Assembly: GCA_947491315.1 (NCBI GenBank)
Contig: CANLII010000001.1
Coordinates: forward strand, 62,001 to 126,000
Origin: Ignavibacteria bacterium
Lineage (GTDB): Bacteria > Bacteroidota > Ignavibacteria > Kapaibacteriales > UBA961
DNA: 64,000 bases
Direction: 5' to 3'
Below the pieces are notes generated by a model that was not told where the DNA came from, did no database searches, and saw only the letters and a list, made by a program, of their open reading frames with translations. This document shows positions 26,008-35,603 of the stretch, in pieces (positions within the stretch are counted from its first letter, which is position 1; each line of letters opens with the position of its first letter). The position numbers and the translations under genes are program-made.

Positions 26008-27303
26008 TCAATTCTCAATTTGTTGAAAAATCCTATTGGTTTCTCTCTCGAGAGCTTGCCGTAATTCTCTCACTTCATCACAGGAAGGAATCATGTTTTT
26101 TAGAAATGCTTCGAGCACTCGCTTATTGTGTAAAATTGTATGGTCAATATTCAATGTATCTTGAATCCATTCGAGCAAAGATCTACGAAGTGGAGTATTT
26201 GACAATGCCTTATCGAGTGGTTGTTGCAAAAATGTTGGATCTTCCTCAATTTGTTGAAGTACTTCTTCATAAGCAATCAATGAACGAATCTGTTCAAATC
26301 CATTTGAAGAAGTAAGTGAATTATACACAGTCGTGAAACTCTTTTCAAAAAGGTGTTTTTCGTCGGGGAGTCCACCTGTACAATAAATGAGGGAGAGATT
26401 TCTGATATCTTCAGCTTCGGCAAGTGTTCTTCCATCCAAAAAGGTTAAAGCACGCAACAAGTCCAATGATTTTGCTTGTGTTCTTGGGGAAATATAATAA
26501 TCATTGTATTCAGAACTTGTATGACCTTTGTGAGCTTCTCTCAATGTTCTATTGCGTGAATATTCATAATGTCTGACCACAAGATTTGTGAAATACAGCA
26601 TTTCAGCTGAAATTCTGAATTCATGAGATCTGTCTTCAGCTGTGATGAGTTTTTTCAGTGTCAATAATTCATCATATCGTATTGTGACCGGTGGTTTGAC
26701 AATACGATTGGAGTGTTGGGAGTATTGCACCCCAATCTTGAACTGAATCAGAGGATCTTTATCGGGAAGGATAATTGATTTAAAGAGAAATCTATCAAGA
26801 ATGGCTTCGGTCACTTCACTGATGCGTAAATAATTTGTAGCCGCAATAACGGTGTGGAGTGGCGAAACAACTTGCTGTGTTCCTCGAATCATTTTTCTTT
26901 CATTCAAAAGCGAAAGTAGGGCACGAAGCGTGAAATCATTTGCATCAAAGATTTCATCAATAAAGCCAAAATGTGATTCAACCAGTGAACCTTTTGTATT
27001 GTGTTCAATGATGCCTTCTTTGAGTGATTCGATGTTCAAGCCCCCGAAAAATGTATCGGGTTGTTGCTCTTTACTGGCCTGCACACGAAACAATGCAGCA
27101 TCATCAAAACATGCAAATAATTGTTCTGCCAATAAGGATTTACCGGCTCCGGTTCTACTTTGCAAAAGAAGATGCTCTCCTGTGAGAAATGCACAGAAGG
27201 CCTGTTCAATGACTTCTTCTCGATTGATTACTCGCCTGCCAACAAATTCTTTGGCCTGCTGAATTTTAAGAGCAATTTCTTCCAAAGAGAATCCTGAGCT
27301 CAT
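26008..27303 (-). CDS. MoxR-type AAA+ ATPase (RavA-like)
   Basis: The Walker A is SRTGAGKS near residue 55 and the Walker B is FIDEIFDAND. FFGGLNIESLKEG and LLSLLNERKMIRG resemble RavA, the MoxR ATPase that works with ViaA. TNYLRISEVTEAILDRFLFK is the sensor/arginine-finger region. It lies directly upstream of the VWA gene with about 5 bp between stop and ATG, so the two are surely one unit. The substrate is unknown. Confidence 0.88.
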   Translation of the reverse strand: MSSGFSLEEIALKIQQAKEFVGRRVINREEVIEQAFCAFLTGEHLLLQSRTGAGKSLLAEQLFACFDDAALFRVQASKEQQPDTFFGGLNIESLKEGIIEHNTKGSLVESHFGFIDEIFDANDFTLRALLSLLNERKMIRGTQQVVSPLHTVIAATNYLRISEVTEAILDRFLFKSIILPDKDPLIQFKIGVQYSQHSNRIVKPPVTIRYDELLTLKKLITAEDRSHEFRISAEMLYFTNLVVRHYEYSRNRTLREAHKGHTSSEYNDYYISPRTQAKSLDLLRALTFLDGRTLAEAEDIRNLSLIYCTGGLPDEKHLFEKSFTTVYNSLTSSNGFEQIRSLIAYEEVLQQIEEDPTFLQQPLDKALSNTPLRRSLLEWIQDTLNIDHTILHNKRVLEAFLKNMIPSCDEVRELRQALERETNRIFQQIEN

Positions 27304-27327
27304 GATATTCCCAAGTATAATTGTGTA

Positions 27328-27613
27328 TTAGAATGTGAAATCTGTCTGCACTCTCACAAGAACTGAGTTTTGAGCAAGTGCATTGACGGAAGATTTTTTG
27401 TAATATAATTCACATCTGCCTGAATTTTCAAATCATGACCACTACAATTTGTTGAGTTGACGAATGCGATGTCTGTGCGAGGACCTGTCAAGCATTCGTT
27501 TTTTCAGACGGAGTAATGGAAGTGTATCGTAATCCCAATTGTAGATCATTGGTAATCATATTAGTTAGATGACTATCTGATCCATGACCACAAAAAAGTA
27601 AAGTTCTTTTGAA
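27328..27613 (-). pseudogene. Decayed porin gene, C-terminal remnant (OprP-like)
   Basis: Not in the ORF track. Reading the minus strand from 27613 gives NDLQLGLRYTSITPSEKTNA then a stop. A second frame (27485-27393) gives TDIAFVNST and GHDLKIQADVNYITKN. A third ends NSVLVRVQTDFTF and a TAA at 27328. In order these match the last strands of phosphate-selective porins (LxLxxRY, GHxLKxQADxxY, VRVQxxF). At least two frameshifts separate them, and no N-terminal part is present. Weak similarity may extend to about 27650. An intact porin of the same family follows upstream on the same strand. Confidence 0.75.
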
Positions 27614-27907
27614 CATTATTTGAAAATGTAATATTCGGGGTATAGCATTGCGAACATGTAGCTATGAAAGTCCAATGTGATATTTCAGGAGAAATAAGAA
27701 ATCATATATCAATATCTGATGATTAGTATCAGTACTCACACAAAAGACCAAAACTTCTATAGCTTTTTATCAAAACAGTTTTGGGCATTATATTAGGTCA
27801 ATTTTCGGTGCAACTACTTGTAATATGTATAATGCATTGATATTAGCATAAAGCAATAAGTAACATGAAAAACAAAAGTGACAAAAACCAGAACTGTAGA
27901 TTATTTT
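27614..27907. other. Intergenic region without recognisable genes
   Basis: AT-rich sequence between the porin remnant and the intact porin. A short CAAAAC-A-GTTTTG repeat is present, but no T-rich terminator, tRNA or coding frame was found. It may be further decayed porin sequence. Confidence 0.5.
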
Positions 27908-29125
27908 TTAAAAATTTACTTGAGCCTGAATTCTTAATAGAGAGCCATCTTGCAAATTATCTTGTTTCAAAAAGTCTTCATATCTTCTATTAGAGATTGT
28001 ATAATTGGCAACTAGTTCAAAATTTTTATTGACTTGCCATTCTGCCCCAATTTCAAGCTCCTTAACTTCATAACTTCTAGCATCTCTTTCATGCTTTTTC
28101 CCACCATAATAGTATTGGTATCTAATATATGGAATGAGAGTAGTTTGGTTGAATGTAGTATAATAGTTTAGAGTTACATATCCTCCTCTTAAAGGCATAA
28201 CTTCTATTGAATCCGTCACTTTGTTAAACTGGGGACCACTTCCTTCCGTATATTCGGCTAAAATGCCAAATGGTTTTGGATACAATACGAATGTACCTGC
28301 CAATCTTTGATCTGTATAATTCAAATCAGCATTTGTTTTCACACCGGAACTTAGATTAGCCTTAGGCATCACCCATTTTCCAGTATAGCCTTGCACTCCG
28401 AGTTCTATGATTTGATTATCAACTTCAAAAGGGTATGTAAAGCGACTTACAATGTGAGGTTCATTATTCAAATCCGGGTTATTTGCAGTTTGTCCATTAT
28501 AAGCTCCAAATGCAAATAATCCATAGTCTCCACTCCCTTTAAGCCCATCATTTACTAAGCTTGATAATAACTTTCGTTTAGCTTTCGGAGCCCAATAAAA
28601 GAAAAAACCTAAATCTCGTTCATTGGAAACTGCGCTATTTAATGCATCATTTCTATCGAGGGGTAACCTGTTTTGACTTGATTGCATATTTTCAAAACCG
28701 TAGGGCACTTTACTTTGCCCAATTCTAAATCTATATTCATTGTCATTATCTAATCCAACATCAAAATAAGCATCTCTTAACTGAGTAAAATGAAGTCTAT
28801 CTGAAGATGGACTACTTGCAAAATCTGGTTGTACATATAAGTAAACATTATCACTAATTTGTCCAAAAATTATTACTCGCATACGCCTAATAAAAAAACC
28901 ACCATCTTTTCCCCAAGACCTGTCACACTGTTCGCAACCAAGATTCTCATTACTCTCTAGTAGTCTGTTATACCTTATTTGCGCATAACCTCTAATTGAA
29001 AAATTATTATACCATGCTTTGTTTGGGACTACATTTGATGTTGAGTTAACTCTTGAGCTATCAGATTGAGCAAAAGTGCTACATGAAAAAAGAAATAAAT
29101 TTAGAATTAATACAGTATATCTCAT
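27908..29125 (-). CDS. Outer-membrane porin, phosphate-selective OprO/OprP family
   Basis: A signal peptide (MRYTVLILNLFLFSCSTFAQ) precedes a 16-strand type porin: FSIRGYAQIRYNRL, RRMRVIIFGQISDNVYLYVQPDF, RIGQSKVPYGFENMQSSQNRLPLDR. The end is LLRIQAQVNF, a typical last strand with terminal Phe. An extra CEQC pair lies near residue 67. Base composition looks lower in GC than that of neighbours, and a decayed relative lies just downstream, so duplication or transfer is possible. The solute is unknown. Confidence 0.88.
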   Translation of the reverse strand: MRYTVLILNLFLFSCSTFAQSDSSRVNSTSNVVPNKAWYNNFSIRGYAQIRYNRLLESNENLGCEQCDRSWGKDGGFFIRRMRVIIFGQISDNVYLYVQPDFASSPSSDRLHFTQLRDAYFDVGLDNDNEYRFRIGQSKVPYGFENMQSSQNRLPLDRNDALNSAVSNERDLGFFFYWAPKAKRKLLSSLVNDGLKGSGDYGLFAFGAYNGQTANNPDLNNEPHIVSRFTYPFEVDNQIIELGVQGYTGKWVMPKANLSSGVKTNADLNYTDQRLAGTFVLYPKPFGILAEYTEGSGPQFNKVTDSIEVMPLRGGYVTLNYYTTFNQTTLIPYIRYQYYYGGKKHERDARSYEVKELEIGAEWQVNKNFELVANYTISNRRYEDFLKQDNLQDGSLLRIQAQVNF

Positions 29126-29379
29126 TTTTGTGTTCAGTTAGAGGTTTTTACAAACAAATTTTCCGATTATAATTATGGTGTTTTACTCGCTTCAAATCAT
29201 CTTGATTAAATTTCACTTCTTTGTATAGTTAGTTCATCGGAATAACTCTTATCGAATCGGTCCTATACTCCTTTATTTGATGCCTTATGCAAATATAGCC
29301 GAAACTTTCATCGATTTATCAGAAGAAGAAAGAGTTGAGAAAGCAGAAATCAAGGTAATAATTGGAAGTGAAAAAAGAA
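29126..29379. other. Intergenic region, nothing recognised
   Basis: About 250 bases between the porin start and the end of a sigma54 activator gene. It should contain the porin promoter, but I see no good match to TTG-N19/21-TAnnTTTG and no stable terminator. Confidence 0.4.
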
Positions 29380-30615
29380 TCATGAAGCGGAGTCAGAGAG
29401 TTGATAATCGGTAATTTTTCTATACAATGTTCTTTCACTTATGCCAAGTACTTTGGCCGCCATTCGACGATTGCCGGCATATTTCGTAAGCGCGGATTGT
29501 ATCAATTGTTTTTCCATTTCTTCCAAATTGAAATGGATATCTTGAGAGAATTCATCCGGATAGGGAAGAGCATTATTGGTGATCACAGGGTATTCGGTGA
29601 TTGATTGCTCAGCTGCTCTTTGTGCTTGCATTTCGAGTTGCGCTGTTTTTTCAAAAATTGCCGCCAATGCTCTTTTGATTTCAATCAATTCATTTTTCAT
29701 TTCGAGTAAAGTGCGGAATACAATATCCGATTCTTGTGGAAAGTTCGATTGCTGAGCATGTGAGGAAAGTATGATTGCATGTTCATTTGGTATAGATGCA
29801 TGTAAACCGTCTTGTTCACCTATTTGCTTTTGGAGCATGATGCGGTCTATGATGCGACCATGTTCAAGAGTAGAAACGCTTTCTATGACATTCCGTAATT
29901 CACGAATATTTCCCGGCCAAGAATGAGTTTCAAGAAAATCAAGTGCTTCATCTGTATATCCTTTATAGGAAACACGGTTTTTCTTGGCAATTCTCGAAGC
30001 ATAATATTCTGCAAGAAGTGGTATGTCTTCCTTATGCTTTCGAAGAGATGGCAAATGTAATTGAAATGAATTCAGACGGAAATACAAATCTTGTCTGAAT
30101 CTGCCATTACGAATTTCATAGTTTAAGTCACGATTGGTTGCTGCTATAACCCTGACATTTACTTTGTGAACCTCTGATGATCCTATGCGAGAAAATTCAC
30201 CAGACTCAAGTATGCGAAGTAATTTTACCTGAGTGGCGATTGGCATTTCACCAATTTCATCGAGTAAAATCGTGCCTTTGTGAGCAACTTCAAAGAAACC
30301 TTTTCTTTGCTCAACAGCTCCTGTAAATGCACCTTTTTCATGTCCGAAAAGTTCGGATTCAAGCAAAGTTTCAGGAATAGCTCCACAATTCACACTTACG
30401 AATGCCTGAGAATTGCGTTCGCTTAATCCATGAAGAGCATGTGCGAATACTTCTTTTCCAGTCCCTGTTTCACCAGTAATTAAGACAGTCAAATCCGTTG
30501 GTGCAACTTTCAGAAGTTTCAATATGACTTCACGCATGAGTTCTGACTCGCCGATGATGCCGAAGCGATCACGGAGAAAATCCATGGTCTTATCATCGAG
30601 AATGTCGTACATCAT
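29380..30615 (-). CDS. Sigma54-dependent transcriptional activator without receiver domain
   Basis: The AAA+ sigma54-interaction domain has GETGTGKE (Walker A), ELFGHEKGAFTGA (the sigma54-contact GAFTGA loop) and GTILLDEIGEMP. The C-terminus is a Fis-type helix-turn-helix (NRRMAAKVLGISERTLYRKI). No receiver, GAF or PAS domain precedes the AAA+ part, so activity must be controlled by a partner or by level. The track starts at 30642. ATG at 30615 overlaps the upstream rhodanese stop (TAATG) and gives MMYDILDD, a better start. A helical linker with many Gln/Ala residues joins the AAA+ and HTH domains. Confidence 0.9.
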   Translation of the reverse strand: MMYDILDDKTMDFLRDRFGIIGESELMREVILKLLKVAPTDLTVLITGETGTGKEVFAHALHGLSERNSQAFVSVNCGAIPETLLESELFGHEKGAFTGAVEQRKGFFEVAHKGTILLDEIGEMPIATQVKLLRILESGEFSRIGSSEVHKVNVRVIAATNRDLNYEIRNGRFRQDLYFRLNSFQLHLPSLRKHKEDIPLLAEYYASRIAKKNRVSYKGYTDEALDFLETHSWPGNIRELRNVIESVSTLEHGRIIDRIMLQKQIGEQDGLHASIPNEHAIILSSHAQQSNFPQESDIVFRTLLEMKNELIEIKRALAAIFEKTAQLEMQAQRAAEQSITEYPVITNNALPYPDEFSQDIHFNLEEMEKQLIQSALTKYAGNRRMAAKVLGISERTLYRKITDYQLSDSAS

Positions 30616-31253
30616 TACTTGCCTGAACCATTCTGTTTCCAATCATCCCAACCACCTATATAGATATACACCTTCTTGAAGCCTAATCCAATCAAGTTAT
30701 TGCTGAGTTCATGACTCAATTCACACTGTCCTCCACCACAATACACGATGATGCGAATATCCTTATTCATTCCTATGAGTTCTGGAATATATTGCTGGAA
30801 TTCCATGGCAAAAATATTTCGAGCTTTCGGAAGATGTCCTTCTGCAAATTCATGTTCATTTCTCGCATCAATGACCATCACGGAGGGATCTGCCAATAAC
30901 TTCTTTACTTGAACATAATTCACTGCTTTTGCTTTTGCAGGTCCTTGGTCTTCTACAGATTTATTACCATCATTTGCAGAAGCGACTTGCTGAGTTGATG
31001 GAATAGGTTTTACCGAATCCTTTTTAATAGGCAATGTATCTTTTGGTAAGTCTTTGATGGGCAAAGTATCTGAAGATATTGCTGAATTTGTATTGATTTG
31101 TTCAAATTCATCATCATTGGCAATTTCCAGAGCTTGTTTTTCTCTGATGAGAGAAATGGCATTGGGATTACTCAAACCATTGAACCAAAATGCGAGGATG
31201 GTTGATATCCCAAGAATGATCATGATATCAATAAGAAGCTGATTCTTTTTCAT
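30615..31253 (-). CDS. Membrane-anchored rhodanese-domain protein
   Basis: An N-terminal membrane segment (IDIMIILGISTILAFWF) is followed by a low-complexity linker with repeats of DTLPIK (SSDTLPIKDLPKDTLPIKK) and then a rhodanese domain at about residues 115-212. The active-site loop VYCGGGQCELS keeps the catalytic Cys and a second Cys. Such proteins carry sulfane sulfur. The topology places the domain in the periplasm. Its stop overlaps the start of the sigma54 activator, suggesting the two act together, perhaps in sulfur or redox signalling (inference). Confidence 0.87.
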   Translation of the reverse strand: MKKNQLLIDIMIILGISTILAFWFNGLSNPNAISLIREKQALEIANDDEFEQINTNSAISSDTLPIKDLPKDTLPIKKDSVKPIPSTQQVASANDGNKSVEDQGPAKAKAVNYVQVKKLLADPSVMVIDARNEHEFAEGHLPKARNIFAMEFQQYIPELIGMNKDIRIIVYCGGGQCELSHELSNNLIGLGFKKVYIYIGGWDDWKQNGSGK

Positions 31254-31281
31254 AAGAAAATATAATGTTAATAGGGCATAA

Positions 31282-31307
31282 TGACAGAAATATACGCAAT
31301 TCTGTCA
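31282..31307 (-). promoter_or_regulatory. Inverted repeat overlapping promoter of the rhodanese-activator operon
   Basis: TGACAGAA-N10-TTCTGTCA is a perfect 8-bp inverted repeat 30-55 bases upstream of the rhodanese start. The minus-strand TATATTTC (31287-31294), one base off the TAnnTTTG -7 element, lies inside it. This is the layout of a repressor operator on a promoter. The binding protein is unknown. Confidence 0.55.
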
Positions 31308-31325
31308 GTACGATAAAGTATAAAG

Positions 31326-33752
31326 TCAGAATCTTGTACCGATCGAAAAAGAAAAGAGTATTGGTCCTTGAATCACCCCATCGGGTGAAGAAACAAAGAA
31401 GAAACTTTTGCCAGCTGATATTCTGGCAGGTCCTAGCGGAGTCTTTGCATGCATGGTGATTCCTATGCCATGTTGCATGCTTCCAATTGAAATTGTTTCA
31501 AATCCATTCCATGTTGAGCCAACATCATATCGAGCAGAGAAATGCAGTGGAACCAAAAATGAAATGGGGGAAGCCCATCGAAATTCGCATGAACCCATGA
31601 TTAATTGTGCACCTCTTTGATCATCTTCACGCTTTCCGAAAAACATATCATCTCTTCCTAGAGAAACAAATTCCGGATTTGGAGTTGTATTGTCAGAAAA
31701 GACAGAATGCAAACGAGGAGTTATGGTGAGTTTATGATATGTAATTGAGCGAGCAAAAGTGGCATTGATTCTAGAAAATGCAATCTGATTTTTGAGCAAT
31801 GGCAATGATGTTTCAAGTGATAATTCAAGAAATCTTCCGCTCTTAGGTAAATCCGCATCATCTCTGGTATCTATCTTGGATTGAATTTTCCATGTAAGTA
31901 TCGGAGAATATGTTGGAAATACATCTGTCTGAATTTCATAAATTCTTTGTTGTTCAAGACGAAATCTAGATTGCAAAATACCTGATTTTCCAAGTGTTCT
32001 TGTTAAGTCAGCCATCATTCCAAATCGATCCTCTCTCAATTCTTCAAGACGCTTGATTTCATATGTTTCTCCGGAGGGTCTTATGCTTCTTTGATATTGA
32101 AACATCTGCTTATATGATGAATAGCCATGAAGAGAAAATCCCCATTGAGAACCGAATAAAGTATTTTTCCCAAAACTCAATAGACCGGCTCGATTTCTGG
32201 AACCACCAATGAGTGATAATGAAGACCACAATGATGTGCCTAAAACATTTGCATCATATCCATCAAGTACCAATTGACCAAATCTCTCATTATCTACTCT
32301 TGCTCCGACACCAATATATTGAGGAGATTTTTCCCAAGCCTGAATATCGTAATGCAGTGTGTCGAGTATGAATTTTGGTCTGATGTCAATTCGCTCATAC
32401 TTGTCACCAGAAATCAATGCGTCCCATTGATTATTGATTGATATTGTATTGAGTAAGGAATGTTGCATGAGTTCAGAAATTACAATTGAAGAATCAAGGG
32501 CATATTTGACATGTATTTTAAATTCTTTCGGTGGACTACATTTCCATGTGATGACCTTTGAGATTGAGTCAAAAATCGGATGAAAACGAACAAAAGAAAT
32601 TGAATCTTTGCGTAATAATCTGTGGATAGCATGTTTTTTTTGCGAGAGAGTACCCTTCATTTGTATAATGGAATCAATGAAAACGATCATTGATTGTGTT
32701 AGTATTGTTGAGTCAATGGATAAGACATGATTGAATTCCTCATATTTCATTGAACTTGAATCAGTCTCATATATTCCAAAAGAACGAAGTGAATCCTTAA
32801 TCGTTGACATTGCTTTCATTGCAGCAATCTCGCCTTGCACAATCGTAAATGGGATATGCGTTGGATCAGTGTTTTTTGCATCATCAAGTAGTGGAGAGAT
32901 AGTAATGGGTGATATGAGTAGACTCTTCTCTTCTTGACTTTTCAGCATTATTCCAACAATCTGCTCTGCAATACTCCAAGGTGTATTGAGTTCTTTTTCA
33001 GGAAGCAAGCCAGAAATCGAGTTGACAGTAATGATGATATCAGGATTGAATTCTTTTTTTGCAACATTGACAGGGATATTATCCAATACTCCACCATCGA
33101 CCAATAACAATGAATCATAACGAACCGGTGAATAACGAAGAGGTATTGTAGAACTCGCCTTAATGATTGTTGGTAAATCTCCCGATCGATGTATGATGGA
33201 AGTACCTGTTATTAAATCGGTTGATATTGCTCGGAACGGTATGCGTAGTGAGTCGAAAGATTGCCATGCAGTAAATGGTGCATTCCATAGTAATTCCTGC
33301 AATTGGCCCTGATAGTGTATGCCTTTTGACACTGCTTTTGGTAAATCAAATGAAAAAGTATTGAGTCTCATCGAAAAGAGATGTCTGTCATCTGCAATCT
33401 TTTGATCAAGAAACATATCTTGTCTGTTGACTTCAGAAGCTGAAGAAAGCAGTTTCTCCCAATCGGTGTTTAGTACTATCTGCTCTATTTCATCAGGTGT
33501 ATAACCGGATGCATACAGTCCACCGATATATGCACCGATACTTGTCCCAATGATATAATCAATAGGTATTGAATATTTCTCCAATACTTTGAGCACCCCG
33601 ATTTGAGACATTCCTCTGAATCCTCCTCCACTCAAAACCAATGCGACTTTGGGTCTTTTCTCATTCTGTTTGGCCTGCATTGATACAATATTGGTACAAT
33701 CAAACAACAAAATGAAGGTGAGTATTAGAATATGTAATGGGAGATTGTTCAT
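31326..33752 (-). CDS. Patatin-like phospholipase with C-terminal outer-membrane barrel (PlpD-like)
   Basis: After a signal peptide comes a patatin domain: VLSGGGFRGMSQIGVL (oxyanion loop), GTSIGAYIGG with the nucleophile Ser near residue 70, and LLVDGGVLDNIPV with the catalytic Asp. Residues about 390-470 look like a POTRA-type linker. The rest to residue 808 has the alternating strand pattern of a surface-antigen (BamA-like) barrel, ending LFSFSIGTRF. This domain order is that of type Vd autotransporter-like patatins. It would present or release a phospholipase at the outer membrane. Confidence 0.9.
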   Translation of the reverse strand: MNNLPLHILILTFILLFDCTNIVSMQAKQNEKRPKVALVLSGGGFRGMSQIGVLKVLEKYSIPIDYIIGTSIGAYIGGLYASGYTPDEIEQIVLNTDWEKLLSSASEVNRQDMFLDQKIADDRHLFSMRLNTFSFDLPKAVSKGIHYQGQLQELLWNAPFTAWQSFDSLRIPFRAISTDLITGTSIIHRSGDLPTIIKASSTIPLRYSPVRYDSLLLVDGGVLDNIPVNVAKKEFNPDIIITVNSISGLLPEKELNTPWSIAEQIVGIMLKSQEEKSLLISPITISPLLDDAKNTDPTHIPFTIVQGEIAAMKAMSTIKDSLRSFGIYETDSSSMKYEEFNHVLSIDSTILTQSMIVFIDSIIQMKGTLSQKKHAIHRLLRKDSISFVRFHPIFDSISKVITWKCSPPKEFKIHVKYALDSSIVISELMQHSLLNTISINNQWDALISGDKYERIDIRPKFILDTLHYDIQAWEKSPQYIGVGARVDNERFGQLVLDGYDANVLGTSLWSSLSLIGGSRNRAGLLSFGKNTLFGSQWGFSLHGYSSYKQMFQYQRSIRPSGETYEIKRLEELREDRFGMMADLTRTLGKSGILQSRFRLEQQRIYEIQTDVFPTYSPILTWKIQSKIDTRDDADLPKSGRFLELSLETSLPLLKNQIAFSRINATFARSITYHKLTITPRLHSVFSDNTTPNPEFVSLGRDDMFFGKREDDQRGAQLIMGSCEFRWASPISFLVPLHFSARYDVGSTWNGFETISIGSMQHGIGITMHAKTPLGPARISAGKSFFFVSSPDGVIQGPILFSFSIGTRF

Positions 33753-33848
33753 GCGAGATTGGAATCGTAAGATATCTTTGACTACAAACTACAAGGTTTC
33801 CGAATATTCTATGGCATGAGCAGTGAATGGCAGTCTTTGAATGGACAT

Positions 33849-35408
33849 TCATGCTGAAAATGAAATGGCTACTCCAAGACATTCTTCAAGCAATGCAGTT
33901 CTTCGATCCGCACCCCAAATTTCGATATCTATGAGTGCATCTTTTTGTGTAAACAATGCAATGGACATTGTGGTATCATGTATATCGCAGTGCAAAGTAT
34001 GTATCAATTGTTGCTGTCTTCTATCGAGTCCTTCTGCAATGCGTAATATCCCTGCCAATATCGAAATGATTCTTTGTCTTTCAGGACTGCAGGAAGCAAA
34101 ACTGGGATGTTTTCTTTTGGGATGACTTTTTCTATGATAGCGGGCGATCATTCCAATCATTTGAGATTCATCATTCGTAAAACCCGGCATGATGCAATGG
34201 CTGATGATATACTGACTATGATGATGATGTTGATCCGGTGAAATATGATATCCTACATCATGTAAAAGAGAAGCGGCTTCCAATAACTCCCTTTCTTCAT
34301 CACCCAATTGATGTCTGTGAAAGGTATCATCAAACATTTGCAAAGCAAGCTTCTTCACATGTTCAGCATGCTCTATATTGACTTTATACTGTTCACAAAG
34401 TGAGTACACTGTATCATAACGCAATTTTGTAAGATGATGATATTCATTGATGTCTCGCAATTTTTCAACAGTATCAAAGACGATGCCCTCTCGCAAGGCA
34501 AATGTTGATATGAGTAATTTCGAAGCAGAGATAGTTCGTAGATAATGCTCCAGTATCAATGCCCCTGCCACGATGATATCAGCTCTTTTAGACTCTAAGC
34601 CCGGTATTAATAATCGTTCTTCGGTTGTATGTGCTATAGTGAGTTTGTCAATCTGCGCATAAATATCTTCACTCTGAATGGTTATTCCATTCAATGTTTC
34701 CGGAATCTTTCTCTGCTTATCGGCATAGATCATCTGTACAATTGCATGAATCGTACCTGAGCAACCAATGACTGTATCAAATCCAATTTTTTTGATTGAT
34801 GATATACATGAAGACAATTCGCCATTTATGAATGTTCGGCAAGCATTCACTCTTTCTGCTGTAATCAATCCATCCGGAAAAAATCGTTTCGTCAAACGAA
34901 GTGAACCCAATTTTGCACTGTGTATATGATGCATCTTTCCAAATTGTCCGATCACTGATTCGGTGCTTCCACCACCGATGTCTAATACCAATGCTTTTTG
35001 TGTGATGATTGGTAATGCATGCATTGCACCTACATAAATGAGTCGGGCTTCTTCTATACCGGAAATAACATCAATGTGAATCCCTGTTTCTCGCTCTATC
35101 AATGCTATGAATAGATCCTTATTTTCAGCTTCTCGAAGTGCACTAGTTCCTATAGCCCTTATTTGTGCATTGGATTTTCGGGCCATAATTGAAAACCTTT
35201 TCATGGCTTTCAAGCCTCTTTCCATGGCTAGAACTGAAATTTGCTTAAAGTCTGAAGTGGCATCACCCAAACGAACCATTTCCTTTTCACGAGATAATAT
35301 GCGGAGAGACCCTTTCTCCGTCACCGATGCAATGACAGCATGAAAAGAATTCGTCCCAACATCTATCGCAGCAATGCGGCCAAGACTATCATTTTTTGGT
35401 TCGATCAT
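33849..35408 (-). CDS. ppx: Ppx/GppA phosphatase with C-terminal HD domain
   Basis: The actin-like fold starts at RIAAIDVGTNSFHAVIA. VLDIGGGSTESVIG and GCSGTIHAIV are the other phosphate-binding motifs. Family members degrade polyphosphate or pppGpp. The C-terminal HD-type domain has EHVKKLALQMFDDT, ASLLHDVGYHIS and ARYHRKSHP. The track begins at 35462. ATG at 35408 (MIEPKNDSLG) limits the overlap with the small upstream membrane gene to 20 bp, so I prefer it, though ATG codons at about 35441-35447 are possible. It ends the clpS-small membrane protein-ppx run. Confidence 0.92.
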   Translation of the reverse strand: MIEPKNDSLGRIAAIDVGTNSFHAVIASVTEKGSLRILSREKEMVRLGDATSDFKQISVLAMERGLKAMKRFSIMARKSNAQIRAIGTSALREAENKDLFIALIERETGIHIDVISGIEEARLIYVGAMHALPIITQKALVLDIGGGSTESVIGQFGKMHHIHSAKLGSLRLTKRFFPDGLITAERVNACRTFINGELSSCISSIKKIGFDTVIGCSGTIHAIVQMIYADKQRKIPETLNGITIQSEDIYAQIDKLTIAHTTEERLLIPGLESKRADIIVAGALILEHYLRTISASKLLISTFALREGIVFDTVEKLRDINEYHHLTKLRYDTVYSLCEQYKVNIEHAEHVKKLALQMFDDTFHRHQLGDEERELLEAASLLHDVGYHISPDQHHHHSQYIISHCIMPGFTNDESQMIGMIARYHRKSHPKRKHPSFASCSPERQRIISILAGILRIAEGLDRRQQQLIHTLHCDIHDTTMSIALFTQKDALIDIEIWGADRRTALLEECLGVAISFSA

Positions 35409-35592
35409 TGGATCCCAAGGAATGGACTGTTGTTTTTCCATCATCATAAATGACAGATTCATCTTTTTGGATTGATTGTTTCGATTTCGGTATAAAACCT
35501 AATAGAAAACGACGAAAGAGGCCAAGCAAAGCAACAATTGCAAATACAATTCCAAGGATTATGGCAATGATCAATAGAAAAAACTTACCCAT
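35389..35592 (-). CDS. Small single-span membrane protein of unknown function
   Basis: 67 aa: an N-terminal membrane helix (FFLLIIAIILGIVFAIVALLG), a basic stop-transfer (FRRFLLGFIPKSK), and a short acidic then polar tail. The composition and charge order are those of a true inner-membrane protein. GGA lies 5 bases before the ATG. It lies between clpS (11-bp gap) and ppx (short overlap) in the same direction. It resembles the small DUF4834-type proteins of Bacteroidota in layout, without a firm match. Confidence 0.6.
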   Translation of the reverse strand: MGKFFLLIIAIILGIVFAIVALLGLFRRFLLGFIPKSKQSIQKDESVIYDDGKTTVHSLGSNDRTKK

Positions 35593-35603
35593 ATCTTTCC
35601 AAA

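Noticed and set aside
27304-27907. IS element or integration site in the longest gene-free gap
   Set aside because: No transposase frame, terminal repeats or tRNA end; part is explained by a porin remnant.
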